Assembly (NCBI RefSeq): GCF_029167645.1
Contig: NZ_CP119147.1
Location: forward strand, 3,986,501 to 4,050,500
Length of the DNA stretch: 64,000 nt
Source of the DNA: Streptomyces sp. AM 2-1-1
Lineage (GTDB): Bacteria > Actinomycetota > Actinomycetes > Streptomycetales > Streptomycetaceae
Direction: 5' to 3'
Positions 1 to 9,756 of the stretch are shown here, one piece after another. The number at the start of each line of letters is the position of its first letter. Within the stretch, counting starts at the first letter, position 1. The translations under genes were made by a program, and so were the position numbers. The notes below the pieces were generated by a model. It did no database searches, was not told the origin of the DNA, and was given only the letters and a program-made list of their open reading frames with translations.

Positions 1-2780
1 GAGTCGAAGGAGCCTCCCTTGATCAGGGATTCCACGGCCCGCTTGTTGAGGGCGCCGATGTCGGCCTTGTCGAGGAAGTCCGCGAAGGAGGTGAACTTCC
101 CCTGGGCCTTGCGCGTGGCGACCAGGGACTCGATCACGTTCTCACCGACGTTGCGGATCGAGCGCAGGCCGAAGCGGACGCTGTCGCCGATGGCGGTGAA
201 GTTGCCGATGGACTCGTTCACGTCCGGGGGGAGGACCTGGACGCCCATCTTGCGGGCGTCGGCCAGGTAGATGCCGGCCTTGTCCTTGTCGTCGCCCACG
301 GAGGTGAGGAGGGCCGCCATGTACTCGGCCGGGAAGTTGGCCTTGAGGTAGGCGGTCCAGTACGACACGAGGCCGTATCCGGCGGTGTGACTCTTGTTGA
401 ACGCGTAGCCCGAGAACGGGAGCATGACGTCCCACAGGGCCTTGATCGACTCCTCGGAGTACCCGTTGTCCCGCATGCCGCCGTGGAACTTCTCCCACTC
501 GGCGGCCAGCACCTCGGGCTTCTTCTTACCCATCGCCCGGCGCAGCAGGTCGGCGCCGCCGAGGGTGTAGCCGGCGAGCTGACGGGCGATGGCCATGATC
601 TGCTCTTGGTAGATGAGCAGGTGGAAGGTGTTGCCGAGGATGGGCTCCAGCGCCTCGCGCAGCTCGGGGTGGATGGGCGCGATCTCCTGGCGGCCGGTCT
701 TGCGGTGCGCGTAGTTGGTGTGCGCGTTGGCCGCCATGGGGCCGGGCCGGTAGAGGGCGAGGGCGGCCGCGATGTCTTCGAACCGGCTCGGTTCCATCAG
801 CTTCAGCAGGGTGCGCATACCGCCGCCGTCGAGCTGGAAGACGCCGAAGGTGTCACCCCGGGCGAGCAGCTTGTACGTGGTGGCGTCGTCCAGCGGGATT
901 GGCTTGTCGCCGTTCTGCGGGACGGTGTCCGTGGTGATGCTGAGGCCGCGGTTCTCGCGGACGTTCTGGAGCGCCTGGTCGATCACGCCGAGGTTGCGGA
1001 GGCCGAGGAAGTCCATCTTGACCAGCCCCATGTTCTCGCAACTGGGGTAGTCGAAGCCGGTGATCTTCACGCCGTCCTTGGCGCGCATGTGCAGGGGGAT
1101 GCGGTCGGTGAGCCGCGTCTTGGAGAGGATGACCGCGGCCGCGTGCACGCCGGTGTTGCGGATCAGGCCCTCGACGCCCTTCGCGCCGTCCACGACCCTC
1201 TTGACGTCGGGCTCGTTCTCGTAGAGGGCCCGGATCTCCCCGGCCTCGCCGTAGCGCGGGTGCGAGGAGTCGAAGATGCCGTTGATGGGGATGGACTTGC
1301 CCATCACGTCCGGCGGCAGGGCCTTCGTGATGCGCTCACCGTGGCTGAAGGGGTATCCCAGCAGGCGGGAGGTGTCCTTGATGGCGTTCTTGGCCTTCAA
1401 CTTGCCGAAGGTGTTCACCATGGCGGTGAACTCGTCGCCGTACTTGTCGACGACGTAGCGCACCATGCGGTCGCGGTGGCGGTCGTCGAAGTCGAGGTCG
1501 ACGTCCGGCGGGTTGATGCGCTCGGGGTTGAGGAACCGTTCGAAGAGCAGACCGTGTTCGAGCGGGCAGAGTTCGGTGATGCGGGTGGCGTACGCGACGA
1601 TCGAGCCGGTCGCGGAACCTCGGCCGGGGCCGACGGGGATCTTGTTGTCGCGGGCGTACTGGCAGATGTCGGCGACGACGAGGAAGTAGCTGCTGAAGCC
1701 CATCGGACCGATGACCTTCATCTCGGTCTCGAACCGCTCCATGACCGGGTCGGGGATGGGAGAGCCGTACCGCATCTCCAGGCCCCTGATGCACTCGCGG
1801 CGCAGGTAGCTCTCCTGGGACTCGCCCTCCGGGACCTCCGGGTACTGCGGCATCTCGTCCTCGGGAGCGAACACCTCCTCGTACGACTCGATGCGCTCGG
1901 CGATCAGGAGCGTGTTGTCACACGCCTCGGGGAGCTCCGAGAAGAGCTGCCGCATCTGCTGGGCGGTCTTGAGGTAGTAGCCGGTGCCGTTGAACCGGAA
2001 TCGGCCCGGGTCGTCCTTGTTCTTGCCCACGCCGATGCACAGGAGGTTGTCGTGCGCGTCGGCGTGCTCCTCCAGGACGTAGTGCGCGTCGTTGGTGGCG
2101 AGCAGCGGGATGTCCAGGTCCTTGGCGAGCCGGAGCAGGTCGGCCCGGACGTTGCGCTCCAGGTCGAGGCCGTGGTCCATCAGCTCCAGGAAGTAGTTCT
2201 CCTTGCCCAGGATGTCCTGGTAGGAGGCCGCCACCTCCCGGGCCTCGTCGTACTGGTTCAGCCGCAGCCGGGTCTGGATCGCTCCGGACGGGCAGCCGGT
2301 CGTACCGATGATCCCCTCGGCGTGCTCGGAGATCAGCTCCATGTCCATACGGGGCTTGCCGGCGGGGAACTGTCCCGTGTAGCTGGCCTCGGTCGACAGG
2401 AAGAAGAGGTTCCGCAGTCCCTGGACGTTCCGCGCCCACATGGTCATGTGGGTGAACCGGCCACCGCCGGAGACGTCCTTCGAGCCCTCGCCGTCGGCCG
2501 ACATGGCCCTGACGCCGCCGGGTCCCCAGAACTCCTGCTTACGGTTGCGGCGCGAGGAAGGCGCGACGTACGCCTCGATGCCGATGATTGGCTTCACGCC
2601 ATCGAAGCCCTTGGCCACCTGCTGGAACTCGTACGCACCGAACATGTTTCCGTGGTCGCTCATCGCGATGGCGGGCATGCCCTGGCGGGAGACCTCCTCG
2701 AACATCGGCTTGAGCCGCTGGGCCCCGTCGAGCATCGAGTATTCGGTGTGATTGTGCAGGTGAACGAAGGAATCAGGCAC
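1..2780 (-). CDS. dnaE: DNA polymerase III alpha subunit, C-terminus cut by window edge
   Basis: Replicative polymerase catalytic subunit, acting at the fork with the beta clamp. About 926 N-terminal residues lie in the window; the usual length is near 1180, so the C-terminal OB-fold and clamp-binding part is outside. I read a GTG start at 2778-2780 giving [20 protein letters not shown], preceded by a good GGAGG ribosome site at about 10 bases. The His-rich start is the PHP domain. The palm motif PDVDLDFDD is near residue 426 and the MDFLGL segment near residue 590. The last codons in view (around [10 protein letters not shown]) belong to the helix-hairpin-helix region. The start and motifs are those of the housekeeping DnaE1 rather than the mutagenic DnaE2. 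Confidence 0.96.
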   Translation of the reverse strand, partial: MPDSFVHLHNHTEYSMLDGAQRLKPMFEEVSRQGMPAIAMSDHGNMFGAYEFQQVAKGFDGVKPIIGIEAYVAPSSRRNRKQEFWGPGGVRAMSADGEGSKDVSGGGRFTHMTMWARNVQGLRNLFFLSTEASYTGQFPAGKPRMDMELISEHAEGIIGTTGCPSGAIQTRLRLNQYDEAREVAASYQDILGKENYFLELMDHGLDLERNVRADLLRLAKDLDIPLLATNDAHYVLEEHADAHDNLLCIGVGKNKDDPGRFRFNGTGYYLKTAQQMRQLFSELPEACDNTLLIAERIESYEEVFAPEDEMPQYPEVPEGESQESYLRRECIRGLEMRYGSPIPDPVMERFETEMKVIGPMGFSSYFLVVADICQYARDNKIPVGPGRGSATGSIVAYATRITELCPLEHGLLFERFLNPERINPPDVDLDFDDRHRDRMVRYVVDKYGDEFTAMVNTFGKLKAKNAIKDTSRLLGYPFSHGERITKALPPDVMGKSIPINGIFDSSHPRYGEAGEIRALYENEPDVKRVVDGAKGVEGLIRNTGVHAAAVILSKTRLTDRIPLHMRAKDGVKITGFDYPSCENMGLVKMDFLGLRNLGVIDQALQNVRENRGLSITTDTVPQNGDKPIPLDDATTYKLLARGDTFGVFQLDGGGMRTLLKLMEPSRFEDIAAALALYRPGPMAANAHTNYAHRKTGRQEIAPIHPELREALEPILGNTFHLLIYQEQIMAIARQLAGYTLGGADLLRRAMGKKKPEVLAAEWEKFHGGMRDNGYSEESIKALWDVMLPFSGYAFNKSHTAGYGLVSYWTAYLKANFPAEYMAALLTSVGDDKDKAGIYLADARKMGVQVLPPDVNESIGNFTAIGDSVRFGLRSIRNVGENVIESLVATRKAQGKFTSFADFLDKADIGALNKRAVESLIKGGSFD

Positions 2781-3100
2781 CGGGTGCGCACCTCCAGAGA
2801 GGGATGGGGAAGAGCCCAGTTTATCCAGAGGGGCACCTTCCACGGCGGCTCCTCGTCCTCTCGCCGAGGGATCGGACCAAGCGAAACCGTGACCTCCCGG
2901 TATGACTCAAAGTCGCTTTCTCCCTCCCTTCAGTAGTGTGTGCGCGGCCACGCGCAGCGCGCTGGACGAGGCCCCGCGCATCCCGTAGGAGGGGGCGCCC
3001 GCCCGCGGGATGCGGCGGCCGTCCGGCCACTGATTTCCACGCCGGAGAGTGACCGGGGGCCGGCCAGGAGTCGCGGGCCTCGGCGCGTGGGTGGGCCGTC
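2781..3100. other. Intergenic region between dnaE and a membrane-protein gene
   Basis: No gene seen in 320 bases. It should hold the dnaE promoter (minus strand), but I found no convincing -35/-10 pair. A 9-bp hairpin (2977-3014) lies just after the stop of the upstream minus-strand gene. Confidence 0.5.
2977..3014 (-). terminator. Candidate hairpin terminator
   Basis: Perfect 9-base inverted repeat CGCATCCCG / CGGGATGCG with a 20-base loop, about 90 bases past the stop of the membrane-protein gene on the minus strand. No T-run follows, which is common for Streptomyces terminators. The long loop keeps confidence low. Confidence 0.35.
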
Positions 3101-4201
3101 CTACGTACGCGTCGCCCGGCCGCACTCCGTGGCCTCGCCCCGGTCGGCGGGGAGGGGGGAGCTCCGGTCGTACGGGTCCACCTCGGGCCCGCGGCCCTCG
3201 TGCCCGGTGGCGCGCTCGGCGGCGAACTCGGGGGTGAGGTACCCGGTGCCCGCCGTGCAGCCGCCGTTGGCGGTGTCCACGGAGTAGGAGAGGAGGGAGA
3301 AGGTCCCCGGCTCGATCAGCACCTTCGCCGGGTCGTCCCAGCTGACGACGGTGCCGCGGCGCACGATCGTACGGGCGACCTCCTCGCTCCCCGCGGCGGC
3401 GCGTACCAGCGGGTAGACGAAAGTGACGTCCGCCGTCACTTCGAGGGCGCCGCGCTTCCCCTCCGTGAAGGTGAGCTGCCCGCGGGTCTTGACGACGTCG
3501 CCGGCGGGGCGCACCTCGGAGGGGCGGAAACGGCTGAAAAGCAGGAGCGGGTCGGTCTTCTCGCCGGGCGTCCGCAACGAGCTCGCCACGTACTGCCGGA
3601 TGTCCGGCTGCCGGGGATTGATCAGCGCGATGGCGGCGGTCGGCCGCTCCCCGCGCAGCACCGCCGGATCGAGGTTGGAGGCGGCGAGGAAGTCCCGTGT
3701 GCGCTCCAGTGCGTCGGCCACCTGGGCCCGGGTCATCCAGCCGGTCGCCTTCGCGTCGGGCAGGTGGATGCCCGCCGTTCCGTCCTTCCACGCGACCGCC
3801 GGCGATCCCCTGAACGGCTCGTCCAGTGTGGGGTGTTCGCCGATCGGGCTGTCCGGGGGCGGGCCGGTCGGTCGGGCGGTCTCGGCGCCCGGCGGCGTGA
3901 CCGCGACGTCACCGCCGCCGCTTCCGGAGACCCAGTCGACGACCCGGCCCGGGGCGAGGGCGACGAGCGTCAGGGCGACGGCCAGCAGGATTCCGACGGC
4001 GTACCGGCCCTTCCGGCTGCGCCGGGTGGCCGGTTGGTACGAGCGCCAGGCGGCCGGCGGCTCCGGGGCTTCCTTCAGCCGCCGGGTGACCATCCGGGCC
4101 CGCGCGGACGGCTCCTGGGGGGCGTCCCGCGACCCGGCCCCGGACTCCCGCAGGAAGCGTTCCCACTCCTCGTCCGGTATGGATGCCCCGTTCTTGCCCA
4201 C
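3101..4201 (-). CDS. Single-pass membrane protein of unknown function
   Basis: 366 residues, not recognised as a named family. The N-terminal ~65 residues are basic and probably cytoplasmic (MGKNGASIPDEEWERFLRES start). One hydrophobic helix spans about residues 67-84, then a Pro/Gly-rich linker and an extracytoplasmic domain of about 250 residues. The C-terminal part has two cysteines in the stretch GGCTAG...TECG. The start is an ATG at 4199-4201. It lies upstream of dnaE in the same direction with a 320-base gap and a possible terminator between, so it is probably a separate unit. Function not inferred. Confidence 0.8.
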   Translation of the reverse strand: MGKNGASIPDEEWERFLRESGAGSRDAPQEPSARARMVTRRLKEAPEPPAAWRSYQPATRRSRKGRYAVGILLAVALTLVALAPGRVVDWVSGSGGGDVAVTPPGAETARPTGPPPDSPIGEHPTLDEPFRGSPAVAWKDGTAGIHLPDAKATGWMTRAQVADALERTRDFLAASNLDPAVLRGERPTAAIALINPRQPDIRQYVASSLRTPGEKTDPLLLFSRFRPSEVRPAGDVVKTRGQLTFTEGKRGALEVTADVTFVYPLVRAAAGSEEVARTIVRRGTVVSWDDPAKVLIEPGTFSLLSYSVDTANGGCTAGTGYLTPEFAAERATGHEGRGPEVDPYDRSSPLPADRGEATECGRATRT

Positions 4202-4377
4202 GCCGCTCTCCCCCCCTCGCGCCCCGGTCCCCCCGGAGCCGCTTCCGATGCCCGCGCATCATCACACGGAGGAGTGACAGCAGAATTTTCCGTCGGGCGG
4301 TGGTCCGGGGAGCGGACGGGTGGGCGGGACGCGGGGCAGTTCCCTGTTCGGTCGGGCGCGTGCGGTGTCCCGCCCGG

Positions 4378-5607
4378 TCAGGCGCGGACGGGGGTGGCGG
4401 TGAGGTAGTCGGCCAGGGCGTCGAGCAGGCGGTCGGCGTCCTCCTCGCTGCTGTACGGCGCCAGGCCGACGCGCAGCCCGCCGCCGTCGCCGAGGCCGAG
4501 GTGGCGGCTGGCCTCCAGGGCGTAGAAGGAGCCGGCGGGCGCGTCGACCCCGCGTGCGGCGAGGTGGCGGGAGGCGTCCGCGGCGGAGCGGCCGGGGAAG
4601 GTGAGCAGCAGGGTCGGGGTGCGCAGGGCCGCGCGGGAGCGCACGGTGATGCCGTCGAGTGCGGCGAGGCCGGTCTCGATGCGGACGCGCAGGGCGTCCT
4701 CGTGGGTCTCGATCGCCTCGAAGGCGGCGGCCAGGCGCTCGCGCCGGGAGGCGGTGGCGGGGGTGGCGGCGGGCGCGAGGGTGGCGAGGAAGTCCACGGC
4801 GGCGCGGGCGGCGGCCAGCGACTCGTAGGGCAGGGTGCCGAGTTCGAGGCGTTCGGGGACCGCGTCGGTCGACGGCAGCAGCTTGTCGGGGTGGAGGGTC
4901 TCCAGCAGCTCGGGCCGGCTCGCCAGGACGCCGAGGTGCGGGCCGAGGAACTTGTACGGGGAGCACACCAGGAAGTCGGCTCCGACGGCGGCGAGCTCGA
5001 CCGGGGCGTGGGCGGCGAGGTGCACGGCGTCCACGTGCAGCAGCGCGCCCGCGCGGTGCACCAGGTCGGCGATCGCGGGCAGGTCGGGGCGGGTGCCGAC
5101 GAGGTTGGAGGCGCCGGTGACGGCGACCAGCCGGGTGCGGTCGCTGAGCGCGTCGGCGACGTGGTGGGCCGTCAGTTCTGTGCTGTACGGGTCGAATTCG
5201 GCCCACCGGACGCTCGCGCCCACCGCTTCCGCGGCCTGGATCCACGGGCGGATGTTGGCGTCGTGGTCGAGGCGGCTGACCACCACCTCGTCCCCGGGGC
5301 CCCAGTTCTTCGCGAGGGTGCGGGCGAGGTCGTAGGTGAGCTGGGTGGAGCTGCGTCCGAAGACGATGCCGCGCGGGTCCGCCCCGAGCAGGTCCGCGAG
5401 TGCGGAGCGGGCACCGAGGACGATGGCCTCGGCGTTGCGCTCGCCTTCGTTCTGGGTGCCCCGTACGGCGAGCGGGTGGGCCAGCGCGTCGACGACTGCG
5501 TCGATCACCGGCTGCGGGGTCTGCGTACCCCCGGGGGCGTCGAAGCGGGCCGAGCCGGACTTCAGGGCGGGGATCTGCGCGCGGACCGCGTGGACGTCGT
5601 AGGACAT
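4378..5607 (-). CDS. Cysteine desulfurase-like class V aminotransferase
   Basis: 409-residue PLP-dependent fold-type I enzyme. Residues GASNLVGTRPDL, HVDAVHLAAH and CSPYKFLGPH are the class V signature; Lys219 in SPYKF is the predicted PLP Schiff-base lysine. It resembles the CsdA/SufS-like subgroup of unknown substrate rather than a true desulfurase, since I see no mobile-loop RSGxHCA motif. I chose the ATG at 5605-5607 (MSYDVHAVRAQIPAL) because a GGAG lies 5 bases upstream; the open frame runs further but has no coding character. It is divergent from the next gene across a 181-base shared promoter region. Confidence 0.88.
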   Translation of the reverse strand: MSYDVHAVRAQIPALKSGSARFDAPGGTQTPQPVIDAVVDALAHPLAVRGTQNEGERNAEAIVLGARSALADLLGADPRGIVFGRSSTQLTYDLARTLAKNWGPGDEVVVSRLDHDANIRPWIQAAEAVGASVRWAEFDPYSTELTAHHVADALSDRTRLVAVTGASNLVGTRPDLPAIADLVHRAGALLHVDAVHLAAHAPVELAAVGADFLVCSPYKFLGPHLGVLASRPELLETLHPDKLLPSTDAVPERLELGTLPYESLAAARAAVDFLATLAPAATPATASRRERLAAAFEAIETHEDALRVRIETGLAALDGITVRSRAALRTPTLLLTFPGRSAADASRHLAARGVDAPAGSFYALEASRHLGLGDGGGLRVGLAPYSSEEDADRLLDALADYLTATPVRA

Positions 5608-5788
5608 GCGTACTCCGGTGGGTGGGGCGGTGGGCGACGGGCCCGCTGGGCCCGGGGGCGGCGTACGGGTGGCGCCCCGGACATCGATGGTGCCTGGTGG
5701 GGGCGGGGTCCGCGCGGGCGGGTCGGCGGCGCCCCCCGGGAGCTGCCATCCTGACCTGCGGAACATCTGAGCGGGAGGGGCGGCGCCA

Positions 5789-6535
5789 GTGGTGACCGAC
5801 GAGGGGCGGGCGATCGGCGATGCGCGAGGAAGCGGAGCCGGAGACGGAGCCGCGGACGGGCGGGCGACCGGCAGGGCGTGCGGCGCCGGGGGAGAACCCA
5901 CGGGGGCGGCGGGACCGCGTACGGGCGCCGATCCGCACGCCCTCGTGCCGCCGACCCGGGCCCGCGGCACGGTCGTCCTGCTGAACGGGGCCTCCAGCTC
6001 GGGCAAGTCGAGCATCGCCCGCGCGCTCCTCGCCTCGCTCGACGGGAGCTGGTTCCACCTGCCGGTGGATGCCTTCCACGCGATGCGCGGCGGCAGCCCC
6101 CTGGCGGCGGAGGACCTTCCGGCGGAGATCGACCGGACCGTCAAGGGGTTCCACCGCGCGGTGGCCGGGATGGCGGCGGCGGGGAACAACCTCGTCGTCG
6201 ACCTCCCCCTCAGCCGTCGCTGGCGCCTGCTGGACCTGCTCGCGCTGCTGGTGCCGCAGGACACGGTGCTGGTGGCGGTCCGCTGCCCGCTGCCGGAACT
6301 CGAGCGCCGGGAGGCGGCGCGCGGCGACCGCACGCCGGGGCTGGCGGCGCTCCAGTTTCCCGTCGTCCACGCGCACGGTCCGCACGACCTCGACGTCGAC
6401 ACCGAGGCGTACGGCCCCGAGGAGTGCGCCCGGCGCGTCCGTGACTTCCTGCTGGTCCGCCCGCGCCCCACGGCCTTCGAGAGCCTGCGGCGTACGTACC
6501 TGCCCGGGCCGGCGCCGACCGGACCGGCTCAGTAG
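5789..6535 (+). CDS. Chloramphenicol phosphotransferase-like P-loop kinase
   Basis: 248 residues. The P-loop GASSSGKS at residues 67-74, the VDAFHAMRGG motif with Asp94, and the RCPLPELERRE stretch match the CPT family, which phosphorylates the C3 hydroxyl of chloramphenicol. The family is normally about 180 residues; here a Gly/Ala-rich 60-residue N-terminal extension precedes the core, so translation may begin later. The GTG start at 5789 has GGGAGGGG at about 9 bases. The true substrate is unknown; many CPT-like proteins are not chloramphenicol enzymes. Its 3' end overlaps the convergent HAD gene by 7 bases. Confidence 0.8.
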   Translation: MVTDEGRAIGDARGSGAGDGAADGRATGRACGAGGEPTGAAGPRTGADPHALVPPTRARGTVVLLNGASSSGKSSIARALLASLDGSWFHLPVDAFHAMRGGSPLAAEDLPAEIDRTVKGFHRAVAGMAAAGNNLVVDLPLSRRWRLLDLLALLVPQDTVLVAVRCPLPELERREAARGDRTPGLAALQFPVVHAHGPHDLDVDTEAYGPEECARRVRDFLLVRPRPTAFESLRRTYLPGPAPTGPAQ

Positions 6536-7182
6536 CCGGCGGCCAGCAGCGCCGGCAGGGCGCGCATGTCGTCGAAGACGACGGTGCCGGGGCCTTCGAG
6601 GCGGGCCGCCGGGGTGAGCCCGCCGCTGTAGCCGAAGGACCGCATGCCGGCGGCGCGGGCGGCGGCGACCCCGTACGCGCTGTCCTCGATCACCGCGCAG
6701 CGTGCCGGGTCGGCGCCCAGGGTGCGGGCCGCGTGCAGGAACAGGTCGGGGGCGGGCTTGCCCCGGGCGACGTCGGCGGCGCTGAAGACGCGGCCCTCGA
6801 AGTGGTGGCCCAGGGCGGTGGTGGTCAGGCTGCGGCGGATGGAGCGGTGGGAGCCGTTGGAGGCGAGGCAGTACGGGATGGTGAGCGCCGCCAGTACCTC
6901 GGGAATGCCGTCCACCGGGGTCAGTTCGGCGAGCGCCGCGTGGTAGAGGTGCGTGTAGGGCTCGTCCCAGTCGTCGGCGAGCGTCCTGCCGAGCCGTTCC
7001 TCCAGCGCCGCCCGCAGCACCTCCACCGAGGAGCCCACGAACCGTTCGATGATCTCGGCCTCGGTGAACGGCGCGCCCAGCTCCGCCATGACGGCCGCGT
7101 CCACCGTGACGTAGATGCGCTCGCTGTCCACCAGGACGCCGTCGCAGTCGAAGATCACCAGGTCGAAGGGGTTCGTGGTCAT
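6529..7182 (-). CDS. HAD-superfamily phosphatase, beta-phosphoglucomutase-like
   Basis: 217 residues with all HAD motifs: FDCDGVLVDS (nucleophile Asp12, acid/base Asp14), CLASNGS (motif II), GKPAPD (motif III lysine) and VIEDSAYGV (motif IV). An alpha-helical cap between residues 20 and 85 places it in the beta-phosphoglucomutase/phosphoglycolate-phosphatase-like group; the substrate cannot be told. The ATG at 7180-7182 follows a repeat-rich region that must hold its promoter. The last 7 bases overlap the convergent kinase gene, so no terminator separates the two. Confidence 0.9.
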   Translation of the reverse strand: MTTNPFDLVIFDCDGVLVDSERIYVTVDAAVMAELGAPFTEAEIIERFVGSSVEVLRAALEERLGRTLADDWDEPYTHLYHAALAELTPVDGIPEVLAALTIPYCLASNGSHRSIRRSLTTTALGHHFEGRVFSAADVARGKPAPDLFLHAARTLGADPARCAVIEDSAYGVAAARAAGMRSFGYSGGLTPAARLEGPGTVVFDDMRALPALLAAGY

Positions 7183-7226
7183 GGCGGCAGCCTACGGCCG
7201 CCCCCGGCGGCCGCCCAGGCTCTCCC

Positions 7227-7305
7227 CGCGACAGGAATCGCGACAGGAATCGCGACAGGGATCGCGAGAGGTCGGAGCGCGACAGGGATCGCGGGAGGTC
7301 GGAGC
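7227..7305. repeat. Tandem repeats of 12 and 27 bp
   Basis: Three copies of a 12-bp unit (CGCGACAGGAAT; the last reads CGCGACAGGGAT) at 7227-7262. The third copy also starts a 27-bp unit present twice (7251-7277 and 7278-7304: CGCGACAGGGAT followed by CGCGRGAGGTCGGAG). It sits directly upstream of the HAD gene start on the minus strand, so it may overlap that promoter or leader. Confidence 0.9.
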
Positions 7306-7340
7306 GCGAGCGCGGATCGGACACCCGTGCGGCCCTTCAC

Positions 7341-7500
7341 GACCTCCGGCCCCTCACCACCGCCTCCGGCCCCTCACCACCGCCTCCGGCCCCTCACCAC
7401 CGCCTCCGGCCCCTCACCACCGCCTCCGGCACCTCACCACCGCCTCCGGCACCTCACCACCGCCCTCGGCCCTTCACCCCCGCCCCGGGCACCTCACCAT
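7341..7500. repeat. 20-bp minisatellite, about 8 units
   Basis: Head-to-tail 20-bp units of the form CGCCTCCGGCCCCTCACCAC starting at 7341, 7361, 7381, 7401, 7421, 7441, 7461 and 7481. The middle five are near identical and the ends are degenerate; similar sequence continues to about 7550. It lies between the HAD gene start and the FAD-oxidoreductase stop, both on the minus strand. Confidence 0.95.
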
Positions 7501-7548
7501 GCCCGGGGCTTACCCCACCGCCCCCGGCACCTGACCACCCCCGGACCT

Positions 7549-8970
7549 TCAGCGCACCCCCGCGATCCGGTCCGCCACCCGCGCCAGCGGGTCCGAGTCC
7601 GCGCGTGAGGTGGCGGTCTCCCGGCGGTCGGCGGCGCGCCGGGCCGCGTCCGCTCCGTGGACGGTGAGCCAGCGCAGCGGTTCGGGCTCCCAGCGGCGGA
7701 CGCGGTGGTTCACCCACGGCAGCGCGGTCAGGCCGGTCGGGCCCGCCTGGCCGGAGTCCTGCTGGATCAGGTCGCGCAGGGTGCGGGCGGCGAGGTTGGC
7801 GGTGGTGACGCCGGAGTCGACGTAACCGCCCGCCCAGCCGAGGCCGGTGGAGCGGTCCAGGCCGACCGACGCGCACCAGTCGCGCGCGGCGCCGGTCACG
7901 CCCGACCAGGCGTGGTCGACGGCGGCCCCCGCGGTGGCGGGGAAGAGGCGGACGAGGTGTCCGCGCAGCGCCTCGACGGTCGCGGGCCGGGTGCGCCCGT
8001 CGTCGTCGGTGCGCGAACCGTAGCGGTACGGCACGCCGCGGCCACCCAGCGCGATGCGATCGTCGGCGGTGCGTGTGGCGTGCGGGCCGGTGTGGGCCAG
8101 GTCGCCGAGGATTTCGCGGCCCTCCCAGCCGAGCGTCTCCCAGAGGGCGGCGGGCAGCGGCTCGGTGACGATCATCGAGGAGTGGAGCGGGATCCAGGTG
8201 CGCCGGTGGCCCTTGACGCCGGCGGTGTACCCCTCGGTGCAGCGCAGGACGTACGGGGCGCGGACCGTGCCGTAGGGGGTCACGGCGTGCTTGGGCCGGA
8301 TCTCGGTGACCGGCGTCGACTCGTGGACGGTGACGCCGAGCGCCTCGACGGCCGCCGCGAGGCCGGTGACGAGCTTCACCGGGTGGAGGCGGGCGCCGTG
8401 CGGGGTCCAGGTGGAGCCGACCGCGCCCCTGACCCCGATCCGTCCGGCGGTCTCGCGGGCGCCGCGCAGCACCCGGTCCCGCTCGCCGAAGGCGATCTCG
8501 ACGGAGTGGTGGTCCTTGAGCCGGGCGAGCTGGGCGGGGGTGTACGCGACGTCGAGGGCGCCGCCCCGGTGGACGTCGGCGTCGATCTTCTCCTCGGTGA
8601 CGTCCCGGACGACCTCACCGACCGTGTCGTTCATGGCCCGTTGGAGCCGTACCGCCGCGTCGTGGCCGTGCAGTCGCGCGTAACGGTCGCGGCCCGCGAC
8701 GCCGTTGGAGAGCCGTCCGCCGTGACGGCCGGATGCGCCGTAGCCGCAGAACGCGGCTTCCAGCACGGTGATGTGGAGGAAGGGGACGGCCTTCTTCAGG
8801 TAGTACGCCGTCCAGAGCCCGGTGTAACCGCCGCCGACGATGCACACGTCGGCGTGGGTGTCGCCGGGCAGGGGTTCGCGGGGGGCGGGGATGCCCGCCT
8901 GTGCGAACCAGAACGATATGCCGCCGTCGGTGGTCTCCCGGCGGGGCTCGGCGGATCTGCCGCTGCTCAT
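7549..8970 (-). CDS. DadA-family FAD-dependent oxidoreductase
   Basis: 473 residues. The FAD-binding Rossmann motif VCIVGGGYTGLWTAYYL begins near residue 42, followed by the second dinucleotide contact GASGRHGGRLSNG and a C-terminal GWAGGYVDSGV FAD-closing motif. This is the glycine/D-amino-acid oxidase (DAO, PF01266-type) family; the substrate is probably an amine or amino acid but is not identifiable. I use the ATG at 8968-8970 (MSSGRSAEPRRET); an upstream in-frame start at 9036 adds 22 low-complexity residues. It lies about 100 bases downstream of the rhomboid-like gene on the same strand and may be co-transcribed with it. Confidence 0.9.
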   Translation of the reverse strand: MSSGRSAEPRRETTDGGISFWFAQAGIPAPREPLPGDTHADVCIVGGGYTGLWTAYYLKKAVPFLHITVLEAAFCGYGASGRHGGRLSNGVAGRDRYARLHGHDAAVRLQRAMNDTVGEVVRDVTEEKIDADVHRGGALDVAYTPAQLARLKDHHSVEIAFGERDRVLRGARETAGRIGVRGAVGSTWTPHGARLHPVKLVTGLAAAVEALGVTVHESTPVTEIRPKHAVTPYGTVRAPYVLRCTEGYTAGVKGHRRTWIPLHSSMIVTEPLPAALWETLGWEGREILGDLAHTGPHATRTADDRIALGGRGVPYRYGSRTDDDGRTRPATVEALRGHLVRLFPATAGAAVDHAWSGVTGAARDWCASVGLDRSTGLGWAGGYVDSGVTTANLAARTLRDLIQQDSGQAGPTGLTALPWVNHRVRRWEPEPLRWLTVHGADAARRAADRRETATSRADSDPLARVADRIAGVR

Positions 8971-9070
8971 GTTGCCTCTGCTGTCCGTGGAGTTGGGGGA
9001 GAGAGGGCCGGCGGCGCGGGGTGGCCGCCTCGCCACCCGCCCGGTGCGGTGCGCCGCTCGATGCGGGACG

Positions 9071-9721
9071 TTACTGCGCCGGGGCCCGTCCCGTCTCGGG
9101 GGCCCGCCGGGTCAGCGGGTAGCAGGCCAGGCCGGCGAGGGCCGCCGTGAAGCGGGCGAGGTCGGTGACGTCGGGGCCGGCGCCCAGCGGCACCCCGCAG
9201 AAGACGAGGACCCCGAAGGCGTACGCGTACCGCCAGACGCGCGGCAGCCGGTAGGTGAGCACCGCGGCGACGCCCGCGAGGCCTTGATCGGAGGCGTACA
9301 CCAGGGAGTTGGTGGCCGAGGGGGGTGCGTGGCCGTGGCGTGCGGCCCAGAGCAGGGCGGTCTCGGCGAGCAGTCCGGCGGGCACGTACGCGGCGGCGAC
9401 CGCGGCGCACCACCGCAGGGTCCCCAGCCAGTGTTCGGCGGGTGCGTGGAAGAGGGTGAACAGCACCGCGCAGAGCACCCAGTGGCCGCCCTGCGGCAGC
9501 CACAGCAGGCCGGCGAGGAAGATGCGGAACGGCCGGTCGGCGAGGGCGTCGAGGCCGGTGGGCGCGGGCAGCCGGACGTACTCCTCGGCGGCCGGGAGCA
9601 GCGGGCCCAGCAGGTGGGTGGTGACGAGGAGGACCGTCAGCCAGACGTACGTGCCCGGGGCTCGGGCGATCCAGCGGCCGGCCGCGGAGGCGACGGCTGC
9701 TGCCGGGCGGTTTCGCTCCAT
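9071..9721 (-). CDS. Rhomboid-like multi-pass membrane protein
   Basis: 216 residues with about five hydrophobic helices (for example near residues 23-40, 68-95, 103-125 and 175-190). It looks like the actinobacterial rhomboid-like family: a HWVLCAVLFTLFHAPAEHWLG loop and a TNSLVYASDQGLAG segment where rhomboids carry the catalytic serine. I cannot confirm a Ser/His dyad, so protease activity is only a possibility. The ATG at 9719-9721 faces the divergent phosphotransferase gene, with 35 bases between the chosen start codons. Confidence 0.75.
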   Translation of the reverse strand: MERNRPAAAVASAAGRWIARAPGTYVWLTVLLVTTHLLGPLLPAAEEYVRLPAPTGLDALADRPFRIFLAGLLWLPQGGHWVLCAVLFTLFHAPAEHWLGTLRWCAAVAAAYVPAGLLAETALLWAARHGHAPPSATNSLVYASDQGLAGVAAVLTYRLPRVWRYAYAFGVLVFCGVPLGAGPDVTDLARFTAALAGLACYPLTRRAPETGRAPAQ

Positions 9722-9756
9722 GGTGCCGATTGACGCACGGTCCTACGATCGTCGGC

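Noticed and set aside
387..2936. 849-codon plus-strand open frame opposite dnaE
   Set aside because: Antisense of dnaE with GC-driven lack of stops; Val/Gly/Leu/Asp-rich and no family features, while the minus strand reads as textbook DnaE.
7227..7500. CRISPR array
   Set aside because: Repeats are head-to-tail with no unique spacers and no cas genes; they are minisatellites.
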